Assembly: GCA_900074885.1 (NCBI GenBank) | Contig: FJUW01000018.1 | Location: 503,748-567,747, forward strand | Reading direction: 5' to 3' | Length of the DNA: 64,000 nucleotides | Source of the DNA: Rhynchosporium graminicola | Lineage: Eukaryota > Ascomycota > Leotiomycetes > Helotiales > Ploettnerulaceae | Shown: positions 10,986-21,177 of the stretch, piece by piece | How the letters are laid out: every line of letters starts with the position of its first letter | How positions within the stretch are numbered: position 1 is the first letter of the stretch | Made by a program: the position numbers and the translations under genes | Notes under the pieces: generated by a model | What the model was told of the DNA's origin: nothing | Seen by the model: the letters and a program-made list of their open reading frames with translations, nothing else | The model's database searches: none

Positions 10986-12226
10986 GTTTTTTACAATCAA
11001 CCTGAACTGCTTGATGGGAAATTAATTCTTAACACAATAACTATATTAATTTCGGAAACAGTTGACCTTTGTGCGATGTTCTGGGTGATGAGAGATTGGT
11101 TGAGTGATTTGAGTGGATGAATAAATAGACTAACGAGGGTGGGGCCGGGATGGCGAGGATGAGATGTGGGTTTATGGCGGGAGGACATTAGGATGTGGTT
11201 AGGACTGAATCGAAGGATTGGTCTTGAGCTTGGAATTGTACCAAGGAACTTTTCGTATGTATGAAACATTGGTTCAGTTCAAAAGTATAATCTTATAGTT
11301 TTAAATGGACAAAAGCTGTATTTGAGCAAGTATTGTCGATCTCAAGCGAGCTGTCGGTACCTGTGTCAGCGGCTTCAAGTGAGGGGATCTTATTACAGAT
11401 GTAATAAATTGAGGAGTTGCATAGGACAAAAATAAGTATCAGCGACCCGAGACATCAGAGTGTAAAAATCATTGAAGTGATTCAACAAAGGGTGGAATTA
11501 TACGCTCCCCTTTGCTACGCTTGTCAAATTTTCATAAGACGCTATCAGAGCAGAGTTATGTTCTCAACCTGAGCGTTCTTTTCACTAATCCAAGTAACTT
11601 ATCCTTGTATCTTAGATCTCGGGGTAAGCTTGCTCGAAAATTTATACCGGCTATCGATCTCGTCATCTTCAGGCTATCAAACAGTCATACTGTAGAACAG
11701 GAAGGCTAGGCAAAAGTGTCTCGGACGAGGACTTCGAAGAGAAAACTGGCGGGCACAGACATTACAACGTTGTAACTCGATTTTAATGTTACGAAAACAT
11801 TATCGAATATTCAAATCCAGATCATTTGCCAGCCGCACTGCAAACTTCATGTTTTTGACTTGGGTCACCATTTGGTTATTTGTTCTGACTGCGAGGCCAT
11901 AGTTCTCTATCTAAATTTAGTCCGCATATCGCCAAATGGACCCTTTCACCTTCCCATCAAGACTATAATTTCATGCTACCACACCCAAACTCCTCGCATG
12001 GCTAATTTCGAATTTCTAACCAGGAGACATTCGCTCACCAATGTCATATTACAGAATTTCTGCCCTGTGCGAGTCCACTATACTTAATATAGCACCAACT
12101 TTCAGAAACACCTAAAGAGTGTAATCAATTATCTCCAAAATTAATATATCGGTCGGCAGTCCTATGTTTAACTCGCGTAATATTCAGTTTCAGCTGCGCC
12201 ACCTATAATCTACAGCACAACACATC
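10986..12226. other. Intergenic, tRNA-Gly to acetyltransferase fragment
   Basis: Small open frames (minus 10997-11269, plus 11512-11709, plus 11860-12087) have no recognisable motif or splice structure. Nothing else seen. Confidence 0.4.
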
Positions 12227-12434
12227 ATGACCATAACAGACAGCTTCGAAGTATACCTTACTACTCCCCGAAGATCTGCCTGAAATCACTGCGCTGGTTA
12301 ACAAAGCTTTCGAGACCGCTCTTGACTGGAACTATCGTTATTCTCGCCGCCATGAAGATCCTGAGACTCACTTCTATTGCACTAGAGTGCTAAGATATAT
12401 GCCCCCGATAGTTATCGTGGTTGGTAATCATTAA
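12227..12434 (+). pseudogene. Truncated, frameshifted N-terminal fragment of a GNAT-like acetyltransferase
   Basis: From ATG 12227 the frame reads MTITDSFEVYLTTP. One extra C near 12266-12269 throws it off; in the next frame it continues EDLPEITALVNKAFE and ALDWNYRYSRRHEDPE, then TRVLRYM, and stops at 12432. The pattern of an E-D-L-P-E-I start, an A-F-E segment and a W-x-Y-R-x-x-R-R-H block resembles the N-terminal part of fungal GNAT-type N-acetyltransferase-like proteins. The acetyl-CoA binding half is absent. The family call rests on memory of the pattern and is tentative; that this is a broken fragment is directly visible. Confidence 0.5.
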
Positions 12435-12782
12435 CCAATCAATTCTGGAAGAGGGAGTTCCGTACATGAATTAGCCTAAACCACTCCATGTTGTACCATC
12501 GGGAGGCTAGCAATGAGTCAAGAACGGAGGATGATGCGGGGTCTCCAACCTCGCTTCTTTCTTAAGTTGGCAGAGGTCCATTGTTGGCGAGTCGAGCTGC
12601 AAGACCAGGGGAAACCACGCCAGGAGATGAAGCCGACTTCAGGGCGTTCAAGTTCAGGTCCTGGTCATGTTTGTTCCTGATCCGCGATCCTCGATTTAGG
12701 TACCTCGGCTGATGGTCTGATAGGGCATCCTTCTCTAGTACCTTATGACAATGTTGTCTCGCGGTCCGTTCGTTCTTTGATA
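12435..12782. other. Promoter region of the tannase-like gene
   Basis: 348 bp between the acetyltransferase fragment and the esterase start. No gene seen; an opposite-strand open frame here has no support. Confidence 0.4.
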
Positions 12783-14691
12783 ATGACAATGGCCCCTCGA
12801 ACAAACCTTCCGGCAATCGCTGCCATAGCACTACTACTATCCATCTCGTCAGCCTTCGTCGCACAGGCTCAGACTTTCGGAGCGAAGTGCCTAGCGTTCC
12901 GGCCTGAGAACTATGTCACCAACAGCTCTCGGACTGCGGTGGAGTATATAACGAGCGGAACCACCTTGAAATTGACCGACAATGTTGTTTCATGTGGACG
13001 TGCTTTTCAAACTGTGGCTACTAACTTGTGTCGTGTTGGCTTGTCCATTCCAACGTCGACAAAGTCTAGCATATCTTTTGAGTTGTGGCTTCCTGAAACT
13101 TGGACCGGACGATTTTTGGGTACGGGCAATGGAGGTATAGATGGATGCTTGAAATATGAGGATGTGACATACGCGGCTCTCAATGGATTTGCTGCATTTG
13201 GTACCAACAGTATGTGATTTCCCTTTTTACAGAGGCCATAATTCGACTCTGAGATGTTCGCCTTGATCCCATTGCTTGATCTTGAGAGAATGAATATTCC
13301 ATACACTAACTGCTATGAATAGATGGTCACAATGGGACCACTGCCATCGACTTCTTGAATAACAAGGAGGTTGGCATTGATTTCGCATGGCGAGCGTAAG
13401 TCTTCCTGCTTGCCCTGAAATCATGGTCAAGCATAACATATCGCAGACTTCATATAGGTACCATTTCCGGCAAGAAGCTGACCAAGATCTTCTACGGTAA
13501 ACAGCACACAAAATCTTACTATCTTGGCTGCTCTCTTGGTGGTCGTATGGGTTTGAAAGCTGCCGAAAAATTTCCTCATGACTTTGATGGAATCGTGGCA
13601 GGGGCCCCAGCTGTGGATTTCAACAATCTCATTTCATGGTATGTAATGAGAAAAGCCTTATTCTCCTCCTTTTACATATCTCAATATTCGCTTGAGGCCT
13701 TACAAGGTTTATTCAAAACGAAGTGTATTTGCTAACCATCCATTCTTAAAGGCGGGCCTCTTTTTTCCCAATTACGGGTCGAATCGGCTCGTCCAATTTT
13801 ATAACTGCAGATATGTGGGGTGGTCTCATTCACAATTCCATACTAGCACAGTGCGATGATCTTGATGGAGTCACTGATGGCATCATTGAAGATGCCTCAC
13901 AATGCCACTTTGACCCTTTAGTCATCAAATGTCAAGGAGATGCTGTCCCTCCCACCTGCCTTAACACTGCTCAGATTTCCCAAGTCAGGCAAATATTCGC
14001 GCCATATGTTGATGCTAGCAACAGTGTTATATATTCAGGTATGCAGCCAGGATCCGAGGCATTGGCAGCCACTAAGCTCTATGCTGGAGTCCCGTTTTCG
14101 TACTCGGATGAATGGTTCAAGTTTGTCGTGCACAGTGACCCCTCTTGGAACGTATCCAGCCTTTCACTCTCTGATGTCGCTGCAGCCGAGCGTCTCAACC
14201 CAGGAGACATCAAGACATACCCAGAGTCATTTGAAGCATTCGCTGCCACTGGTGGCAAGATCCTCTCTTACCACGGACAACAAGACAACCAGATCACATC
14301 TTTCCAGAGTAATAGATTTTACGACCGCCTTTTGAGGAAGACCCCACAGTTCGAGCTTGAGAAGTACTACCGTACATTTCGCATCAGTGGTATGAACCAC
14401 TGTAGTGGTGGACCGGGTGCATGGGTACTTGGTCAAGGTGGTGGATCACCCAGCACTGGTATTCCCTTCGAGAGAGAGAAAAACATCCTCGCAGCCATAG
14501 TTGCCTGGGTCGAGGAAGGAATTGCCCCCAAGACCATCGAGGGCACCAAGTTTAGTGGCGATGCTGTTGTAAACGATGTCAACTTCACAAGACGTCACTG
14601 CCGATACCCAGAGGAACAGTTATATATTGGGGGCGATCACACACTAGCGACGAGTTGGCGCTGCGAGCAGACAGATGATAAGGGACTTTAG
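12783..14691 (+). CDS. Secreted tannase/feruloyl esterase family protein
   Basis: The tannase/feruloyl esterase family hydrolyses ester bonds of gallate or hydroxycinnamates in plant material. Exons are 12783-13209, 13323-13395, 13447-13638 and 13752-14691, coding 543 residues. A signal peptide is clear (hydrophobic AIAAIALLLSISSAFVAQA). The catalytic serine is Ser196 in GCSLGGR, the aspartate about Asp409 in YHGQQDNQI, and the histidine His447 in GMNHCSGG. The Cys next to Ser and the Cys next to His form the family's CS-D-HC disulfide arrangement. DDLDGVTDGIIED matches the lid-domain calcium site. ATG 12783 is used; ATG 12789 two codons on is an equal alternative. Substrate (tannin, ferulate or other) cannot be read from the sequence. 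The next plus-strand gene of known function is a Jen-type carboxylate transporter. Confidence 0.94.
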
Positions 14692-15355
14692 GTCGGCAAT
14701 AGATTTAGAAGCATATAGTATTAGTACATTGACGGTGCCTGATGGTTATGCGAGATGAAGCAGGTGTCTGCTATGATTAAAAGCAAAAAAGTAGCTTCTA
14801 TCTTTAAATGCCAGTACCTCAACAGTATCAGAATGAAGTCTCTTTCGGTAATTGGAAGATCCATCTAAATGCAGCCTGGGTGGGCGATCATGATGTTCAA
14901 GTGAAAATTGTAGTATGCTTTGTACACTGATTTCCTTTTAGAATGCTCGATTTGCATATCAACCTTTTCCAGAAATTGATAAACAAAATAGACTGTCTGG
15001 CCAAGGCTCGCTAGCCATATTTACTTCACGAAGGCAAACTGAGCAAGCACTATTGCTAGTGGATCGAAGATAAGTGAATTAGGAGTTATTACCATCATCT
15101 TTTACAGCATCGTCATTAGTTGTACATAGAGTAAAAGTTTAGACCCGGTAGAATATCTCCGGATCTGGATCTGCTACTGCCATCGCTGGTAAAGGCTAGC
15201 TGAGAAAACAAAGGCGGGGTTTCTTCGCTGTACGAAGACGCAGCCTTTCACGTCTAAGCCTGATTATCACATGTCAACCCGTCTTTTTTACTGCTTGCTC
15301 AGAGTCGTCAATCGATCGTCTCTTTTACTTGCCGTTAAGAACATTGCTGTAATTA
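14692..15355. other. Intergenic downstream of the esterase
   Basis: 3' region of the esterase. No gene seen. Confidence 0.4.
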
Positions 15356-15802
15356 ATGGTTACCGCGACTTCACGAGATAAACTCCAGTATTACACTGCA
15401 AGACGTCTCTCGAAGTTTGATGTGATACAAGATGGAACAATACCGCCATTTCCTGTGGCGCCGCTCGGAAGATGTCAGTCACATCAGTCAAAGGTGGAGG
15501 TAGGAAATACATATGGCTCAAGGGTCTTCACCAAACACGGACAACCCATCATACGAGCAGGAGATGCATATACATCCGAGCTCACACTATCCACAGGCGA
15601 AGGAAAGGCTTGTTTCTTGGAGGACCTTGTACAACTTGCGGTCGATCGACTCCCGGTCTCAAATCTAGCAATCTCCGAGCTGATGAATTGTTCCGTCTTT
15701 AATATTTCGACTTATTGTCCGGTGTCAGAAGGAGACCCGGATATTCTTTTTCGACCGACAGAGAATGTCACATACGAGGATTCCGAGATACGCACACAAT
15801 AG
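15356..15802 (+). CDS. Possible hypothetical protein, 148 residues
   Basis: An uninterrupted ATG-started frame that I do not recognise. It contains phrases of natural-looking composition (TYGSRVFTKHGQPIIRAGDA, LEDLVQLAVDRLPVSNLAIS) but no known motif, no signal peptide and no membrane span. It lies between the esterase and the transporter on the same strand. It may be a real small gene, an exon of a larger one, or a relic. No intron was needed to read it. Confidence 0.3.
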   Translation: MVTATSRDKLQYYTARRLSKFDVIQDGTIPPFPVAPLGRCQSHQSKVEVGNTYGSRVFTKHGQPIIRAGDAYTSELTLSTGEGKACFLEDLVQLAVDRLPVSNLAISELMNCSVFNISTYCPVSEGDPDILFRPTENVTYEDSEIRTQ

Positions 15803-16463
15803 CACCAATAACGGGAGGGTGCTTCCCCATGGGCTTGAGGAACGTTCGGGAACTAGCGGAGACCCCCGACAATGATTTATATGATGATTGATGATTGGAG
15901 AGAAGGAGGATAAAAAGTACGAAGTGGAGCCGTTGAAAAAGAAGCTATACCAAGCCGGCGCCACATCTTTGGCAAAGGCTTGTCTATGGTGCGGGGACCC
16001 CCGCCTAGTGGGAGGATGAAAAAGATGGCGAAGTGGCTACACAACACCATCGCTAAGAGGGGTGAAGATCGTCAAATGACAATGCATTTGGGCAATCGGT
16101 GTGAGATAGGAGTTCGTAGCGACGTATCAATGGCGCTGGTCAAAGAACTAATGTAGGAAAAGGCAGGGTTGCACTTTCTATCCTCGTGGCTCGATCATGA
16201 GGGTGATAAGTAATAAGTAGTGAAGCTCGCTCTCCTCTTCTCATTCGGAGTTTTTTTTTTTAACAGATTCTTGTGAGAGCATTCCTCGTGGCAGCAGAAG
16301 TAATATTGAAAAGACTCGAAGTAAGTGGAATACTCTGGGCCCGGTGACAATCCCATCCGCTTGGTGCATTATCCGCAACCTATTTCGTTTCTTGCTTCCA
16401 GCTTCAAATGTAAAAGGTCTTTGCTAATAAGCTCAGGAAGTCAACTCAGATACTTCTACCAAG
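15803..16463. other. Promoter region of the JEN transporter
   Basis: 661 bp with a T-run at about 16251-16260. No gene seen on either strand. Confidence 0.4.
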
Positions 16464-18118
16464 ATGGCGGACCAGAACAAGGATGACAGGTTCGCTCGTC
16501 CGAGTCACAGCCTTGATGCTATCCACGAATCTCGTGCTCCAAAAGAGATGAGCATTGCAGAATATGCGAGAACACGCTTTAGTACCCTTAAGCCGCCGAT
16601 GAACAAGGCACCGAATCCATTCACACTGCTCGCTATGCTCAGTACCAAACAATGGTTGTTCTTCCTAGTAGCTTTCGTTGCCTGGGTAAGTCGGATCACT
16701 CCTGGTTCCAAAGATATGAGTTGATCATTTACAGACATGGGATGCCTTCGATTTCTTCACCGTCAGTTTGACAGTACGTGAACTCGGAGAAACCTTCGAT
16801 AAAACAAACACAGACATTACCTGGGGTATCACGTTGGTTTTGATGTTCCGATCTGTCGGCTCAATAGTATTTGGTCTTGCAGCTGACCGATATGGACGAA
16901 AATGGCCGTTTGTGATCAACAATATGCTCTTCATTGTCCTTGAACTAGGAACCGGTTTCTGTCAAACATACAAGCAATTCCTTGCTTGTAGAGCTTTGTT
17001 TGGAGTCGCGATGGGCGGTCTCTATGGAAACGCTGCAGCCACAGCTCTCGAGGATTGTCCTGAAGCGGCGCGCGGTTTGATATCGGGTATGCTTCAACAA
17101 GGCTACGCGTTCGGATATCTACTTGCGACAGTCTTTGCAAGAGGCCTTGTCAATACTACCCGGCATGGCTGGCGCCCACTGTTCTGGTTTGGTGCCTGCC
17201 CTCCAGTTCTATTCATCATTTTCCGACTTTGCCTACCTGAAACAGATGCTTATAACGAGCGAGTAATGGTCCGCAATGAGCGTGGAAACATTGGAAAGAC
17301 TTTCATCGCTGAAGGAAGAGTTGCGTTGAAGAAGCATTGGCTGCTTCTTATCTATCTGGTTCTCCTCATGGCTGGGTTCAACTTTATGGTAATGCCATCA
17401 CTTACTGTCGAGATCTTCGCTAATATGTATTAACTAGTCCCATGGGTCTCAAGATCTCTACCCAACAATGCTTCGGAACCAGTTCAACTTCAGTGCAAAT
17501 GCAGTGACTATCACACAAGTTGTTGCTAATCTCGGAGCGATAACCGGCGGTACCTTGATCGGTTATTGTTCCCAGATTTTCGGTCGTCGCTTCTCTATCA
17601 TCTTCATTAGTATTATTGGAGGTGCTCTGCTATATCCATATACCTTCACCAGCAGCAAGGCAGTCGTTGCCGCCGCTTTCTTCGAGCAATTTTGCGTACA
17701 AGGAGCATGGGGAGTAATTCCAATTCATCTCATGGAACTATCTCCAGGAGCGTTCCGCACCTTCGTCGTCGGTACAGCCTACCAGCTCGGCAATCTCGTC
17801 TCATCCGCATCCTCGACTATCGAGTCGACAATTGGTTCTCAATATCCACTTCAACCTAAACCAGATGGAACCAAGAGATACCAATACGGCAAAGTGATTT
17901 GTATTTTCATGGGCTGTGTTTATGCTTATGTCATTCTCCTTACTTTTCTTGGACCTGAGTACTTGAAGAGGAGCTTTGAGGTCAGGGAAGATTACGATAT
18001 TGCGGAGGCTGCTGGACATGACACCATCGATGATGCTTTCAGGAGGAGACAAGAGACTATGGGTGTTGACAGTAGTGATACCGAGAAGGGAGTTGTTGGG
18101 ACAAAGGAAAATATATAG
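16464..18118 (+). CDS. JEN1: Carboxylic acid transporter, Jen family (MFS)
   Basis: Jen proteins are plasma-membrane proton symporters for lactate, pyruvate or dicarboxylates. Exons are 16464-16685, 16735-17388 and 17438-18118, all phase 0, 518 residues. A hydrophilic N-terminus of about 55 residues precedes TM1 (QWLFFLVAFVAW). The MFS signature loop is AADRYGRKWPF. Joining exons 2 and 3 yields NFMSHGSQDLYPT, which matches the Jen diagnostic motif N-x-x-S/T-H-x-S-Q-D-x-x-x-T, so the intron interrupts the signature itself. About ten to twelve hydrophobic segments are present, and the C-terminal tail is acidic. Mono- versus dicarboxylate preference is not determinable. The gene follows the secreted esterase on the same strand. 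Confidence 0.93.
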
Positions 18119-19587
18119 ATTTATCATGGGAACTACTTGGAGGAACGTTGGAATTACTTTGAATTAGCTTAATGAACTGCATGTCTGTATTAGAGCTCTT
18201 CATCTGAAGCAAACACTTCCCGGATGAGGAAGTAAAATTGCCAACAAAAGCATAATGATACCAGAAATTTGTCCAAGATACAACTTTGGGAGGAGAATCT
18301 ATGCCAAGTAGCAACAGATCAAGACATAGTATCCGAGTAAGAAGAAAATGGAAAGGCTGATAATTTATGGTGAGAGGAAAATGAGGAGGTGGATTCTGAT
18401 TAGAACCAGTTTTCTGTGGGACTGGAAGAGTAAAGTGTTACGGAATATGAGGGTCTCGACTGAGATGACGGGTGTGTCGCCGGGGTTGAGATTGAAGTGG
18501 AGTGTTGCTGTTGGATATGTTATACATGGGGAAGATGTTACGTTGTGGATTGTAGTGGAATACGTGCAGAAAGATAATGAGAAGTGGCAAGGGAAGATAG
18601 TTTCGTTGACTTACTGAAGAAGTTGAAAAGGATTGACTATTTTTCTTCAGTCTATAGGTAAACAATATCCTGTGTTCATGAAGCGCAAGGATATTTTCCA
18701 TATTAGGCAATGTTCAGCCTCTTTCCTTGTTGTCGTCACATTCCCATATAGACTAGTCTTTTGCTCTTCTAAATAGTTGATTGCTGCCCAAGTTCAGATG
18801 AGAATAGAGCCGAAAGACACACTTCCACTCAAGTACCACCTTTGAATTGCTTCATTCCTGGAAAGTAGTCCCAAGCTTAGACAAATTGCAATAAACTCTC
18901 CATATCTTCAACCTCCAAATTTCCAACTGCAGTACAATACGCGCCGAGACCGAAGACCAACTCCGACTGGAAATTTTGCTCTTGTTGGTAAGCATCTTTG
19001 TTGGTGCCGAGCTCTAGCTGTGAAATGGAGAGGCTTTGAATAATATTCACTCCACAGAACGTCTGGGCTAATGAAATTTTCACTTCTCTCTTTTTATCGA
19101 TTTGAAAAAGACGAATGAATGTATATAGCTCGATACAGTCAGTATGTCCAGGTCCATTCAATTGCATTATTAGTCGCTATTGACATTCTATTCTTTCTTT
19201 CGGCTCTATGATTCAGTAATATCATTTGGCTTTACTTCGTATACTTATAATAAATACTCTTTGTTTTGGTCGACGGGTTCTGTATATCTTTCTTTTATAC
19301 TTTATATTACTAAATAGGCATAAAGTCATATGCTCTTCTTATCTTTCTATCTACTTTCATTATCTATTATAGACTGAAAATATACCAACGTAAAAGGTAA
19401 AATCATAAGTAGAAATGAACAAAAACCTCCATGGTCTGTCTAGTTTTGAATAAGCTAGAATAATGAACGTTCTTATATTTCCCACTCCACTTCATTTAAC
19501 TGAGTAAATAAACACCAATTTCACAATCCCAGAGTGGTGTTGAGCCCTAGACAAAGATCACAAGAAATAGCAAAAAATAACAACTTA
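18119..19587. other. Intergenic, transporter to tRNA-Val
   Basis: No gene supported. Open frames at plus 18348-18617, minus 18438-18710 and minus 18877-19167 have no motif. 19200-19420 is strongly AT-rich. Confidence 0.4.
19572..19577 (-). terminator. Pol III T6 terminator of tRNA-Val
   Basis: Six A on the plus strand (TTTTTT in the RNA sense) lie 10 bases past the end of the tRNA. Confidence 0.75.
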
Positions 19588-19679
19588 TGATCAGGCTGGG
19601 GGTCGATCCCAGGACCTTCTCGGAATGTGAAACAGTGAAACTGTTAACGAGATGTGATAACCAACTACACCACCCGACC
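19588..19679 (-). tRNA. tRNA-Val(AAC) with 18 nt intron
   Basis: On the minus strand it opens GGTCGGGTGGTGTAGTTGG and closes GGATCGACCCCCAGCCTGATC plus the discriminator A. The anticodon stem TCTCG/CGAGA encloses TTAACA with anticodon AAC. An 18 nt intron (19624-19641) follows position 37. A run of six A at 19572-19577 gives TTTTTT just downstream on the transcribed strand, a Pol III terminator. Confidence 0.95.
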
Positions 19680-20248
19680 ATGTGTGAGTATTCGCCAATC
19701 GTTGATTGGATGGGAATGAATTCGTTATTTAAGTATTTAGTCAAAGCAAATTTTTACGGGATACATTACCGCAATTGAAGGGGGTTTGTGGGGTGGATAC
19801 CTACTTTCAATGGTTTGACTTGATGGTAACTGCAGGGGTGGGGTATCGGAACAAGCAGGGACTTGCTGGTTTGCTGTTGGAATTAATAGAGGGCTAGGAT
19901 TTCGTATATAATTGGGATTTAGGTCGGGCCTTGGGCACGAGACGAGACAATTGATAGATAGGTATGAGCTGTATACTGATGCCCATAGCTCTTTATCACC
20001 GAGTGCTGATTTGGCTTCATGGCCTACGGGAATTTACGATAGCAAGCAGGCGGTTTCGGTGAAAGTCCTGTATCCATTCTTAGGTCATTCAGCACCCGCA
20101 TCAGGGTGCGAATCTCTATCAATTAACGCATAGCCTCACATCGAGAACCTACACAACCCACCGCAAGCAAGCAAGCAGGCATTCAGGCTGTTTATGTCCC
20201 CTTCTGACTCCCGCATATCAGAACATCTCCCGTCAAACCAACAAGCAT
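19680..20248. other. Intergenic, tRNA-Val to thioredoxin 3' end
   Basis: No gene supported. A plus-strand frame at 19912-20133 lacks any motif. An AAGC-type short repeat lies at about 20165-20177. Confidence 0.4.
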
Positions 20249-21177
20249 TTAATCAGTGAGCGCCTTCTGAATAGCTGTCATCAACGCCTTCGGGTTGGCA
20301 CCAACAACCTCATGAGTCTTCTCTCCGTTTTTAAAGAACAAGAATGTAGGCATGGCGCGGACACCGAGTTCTTGAGCTACGTCTGGGACTTCGTCGACGT
20401 CGAGCTTGATAAAGTGGGCACCGGTGTACTCGTCGGAATACCTGTGAGAGATATGTTAGCTTTCGGATTTTGTATTTGAGAGGCACATCGAAGTCGACAA
20501 TTCATGGGAGTAGAGAGGAAAACTTACTTGACAACTTGAGGAGCGATGACCTTGCAGGGACCACACCAGGTTGCGAAACAATCGACGATAACGATCTCGT
20601 GATCCTTGAGGGCGGCGGTGAATTCGGCCTTGCTAGAAAGGCACTTCTATTAGCATTTCTTCTTGGAAATATTTCTCGAAAATATAACAGGCAGCCGGCA
20701 AGTCTCCTCCAGGCGATTCCGAGGCACCAAGATCGAGGTTTAGGCTGAGGTATGACTGGATCTGGAGAGGAGAGAAAGGAGTCTGCAGCCTTCCAATCCT
20801 GTATCAATTTGTTTCCAGCCTGCAGACCGCAAATCAAGCCCGCAAGATCCATAGGGACCTCCTCTTGATCTGCCAATTCAAATATCCATCCGCAGACAGG
20901 TTGCCCTTCCTCGAACATCTATCTCATACTTCCCTCCTGCGAGGCCAAACAATACTAAAGAAAAACCACCAGCAACTCACTTTGCGACATTGTGAACACC
21001 CATTCTTGCGGTTGTCGTCTTGAATCCTCTCGAAGTAGTATATTTGAAAAGGTTGGCTTGAACGTTGCTCGTCTTAAATGTATGTATCGTCGTGGTGATG
21101 ATTCGTGCTTTCGAGGCGAAGGATGACATCAAGGAAGTTTTAAGTAGAGGATGGAGGATGAGGGGTATGGCGTTCAT
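20249..21177 (-). CDS. Thioredoxin with mitochondrial-type leader
   Basis: A small disulfide reductase working with thioredoxin reductase. Exons on the minus strand are 21177-20981, 20632-20528 and 20441-20249, coding 164 residues. The core has FATWCGPCK (redox Cys89 and Cys92), then [20 protein letters not shown], the cis-proline loop [12 protein letters not shown] and the GANPKALM end. The first about 58 residues are rich in K, R, S and T with almost no acid ([20 protein letters not shown]..., ...[20 protein letters not shown]), which is a mitochondrial presequence. A second ATG at MGVHNVAK would give a normal-sized cytosolic thioredoxin. The first intron (348 bp) is long for this window. 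Function is certain; location is inferred. Confidence 0.93.

Noticed and set aside
20502..20918. 138-codon minus-strand frame over the first thioredoxin intron
   Set aside because: Overlaps the real exon 2 in another frame and has no recognisable content; the intron is explained by the CGPC-coding exon.
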